A stretch of 21,128 bases of DNA from Thauera sp. (GTDB lineage: Bacteria; Pseudomonadota; Gammaproteobacteria; Burkholderiales; Rhodocyclaceae). A program made the translations under genes and the position numbers. Location of the stretch: positions 1 to 21,128 of the forward strand of contig JAKLLJ010000017.1 in the NCBI GenBank assembly GCA_023150215.1, written 5' to 3'. Positions 20,713 to 21,128 of this stretch are shown piece after piece. The notes beneath the pieces were generated by a model. It was not told where the DNA came from. It searched no databases and was given only the letters and a program-made list of their open reading frames with translations. Positions within the stretch are counted from its first letter, which is position 1. Every line of letters starts with the position of its first letter.

Positions 20713-21128
20713 TTACTTCTGTGTCGATTCCTTCGCGGCGCTCACCGCAGATTCGGCAGCGGCCTTGGCTTGCGCGGCGGCATCGGCGGCGTCGGCCTTC
20801 GCTTCGGCGGCGACTTCCTTGACGGCTTCGACCGCGGCGGCGGCCTTGGTCGCCGCGGCATCGGCGGCGGCATCGGCCTTGTCGGCAGCCGCAGCGGCAG
20901 CGTCCTTGGTCGCCTCGGCCGCGATGGCCGCCTCTTGCTTGACGGCCTGGGCGCCGGCTGCCGCCGCATCACCGGCGGCCTTGGCGCTCTCCTTGGCGGC
21001 TTCCACCGCCTGCGCTGCCGATTCCTTCATCTGCTCCTGGGCCGAGGGGGCCGGCTGCACGGCGACCGGTTCTTCCTTCTTGCCGCAGGCGGAGACGGCG
21101 AGGGCGACAAGGGCGGCGACGAGGATGG
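20713..21128 (-). CDS. Alanine-rich helical lipoprotein, N-terminus outside the window
   Basis: Read on the minus strand, the frame enters at the window edge within a hydrophobic signal segment (ILVAALVALAVSAC). It passes the lipobox VSAC and then CGKKEEPVAVQPAPSAQEQ. The remaining 100 or so residues are one long amphipathic pattern of Ala with regularly spaced Lys/Glu/Asp (AVEAAKESAKAAG, AAEATKDAAAAAADKADAAA), ending AAKESTQK. Nearly half of the last 115 residues are Ala. This should be an extended helix or coiled coil, like TolA-type spacers or LEA-like proteins. No enzyme motif is present. It is probably envelope-anchored; its role is unknown. The start codon lies beyond base 21128. A GTG at 21060 is not the true start because the lipobox is upstream of it. 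Confidence 0.8.
   Translation of the reverse strand, partial: ILVAALVALAVSACGKKEEPVAVQPAPSAQEQMKESAAQAVEAAKESAKAAGDAAAAGAQAVKQEAAIAAEATKDAAAAAADKADAAADAAATKAAAAVEAVKEVAAEAKADAADAAAQAKAAAESAVSAAKESTQK

Noticed and set aside
20713..21060. Alanine-rich protein as CRISPR-like or tandem DNA repeat
   Set aside because: The repeated look comes from GCC/GCG codons for Ala; there is no constant repeat unit with spacers, and an intact lipoprotein frame explains it.

Overview
The window looks like ordinary chromosome from a GC-rich betaproteobacterium, most plausibly a Rhodocyclales member of the Thauera/Azoarcus type. That placement is inferred from protein flavour, strong G/C bias at third codon positions and gene order; no rRNA is present to confirm it. 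No transposase, integrase, phage gene, CRISPR array or toxin-antitoxin pair was seen. Coding density is very high and no gene-free stretch exceeds 300 bases.

Region 1 (1-8123, + strand) starts with the tail of a small GlsB/YeaQ-type membrane protein. A tRNA-Val(GAC) gene follows behind a perfect sigma70 promoter. Next is the classic translation cluster thrS-infC-rpmI-rplT-(terminator)-pheS-pheT-ihfA, plus a small MerR-type regulator overlapping ihfA. The infC gene starts with the rare codon ATC, the hallmark of IF3 autoregulation.

Region 2 (8100-11529, + strand) holds tRNA-Pro(GGG) with its own promoter and terminator, then the stress-survival cluster surE-pcm-nlpD-rpoS. These genes encode a nucleotidase, a protein-repair methyltransferase, a non-catalytic LytM amidase activator and the stationary-phase sigma factor.

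Region 3 (11526-17320, - strand) is a tightly packed five-gene unit read moxR > DUF58 > tgpA > mltB > DUF2189. Three of its four junctions overlap by 1 or 4 nt. It joins a cytoplasmic AAA+ ATPase, a membrane-anchored VWA-like protein, a multi-pass transglutaminase and a periplasmic lytic transglycosylase, which suggests a cell-envelope module. It converges on rpoS with a 4-nt overlap.

Region 4 (17321-21128) begins with a divergent intergenic region leading to a histone-deacetylase-like amidohydrolase. It continues with dapA-bamC (lysine/peptidoglycan precursor synthesis beside an outer-membrane assembly lipoprotein), a two-hairpin 3' region with a strong terminator, and a converging, extremely alanine-rich lipoprotein that runs off the window.

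Nothing here is a clear new system. The most interesting leads are the moxR-DUF58-tgpA-mltB module, the helical alanine-rich lipoprotein, the structured leaders of thrS and rpmI, and the convergent or divergent overlaps.
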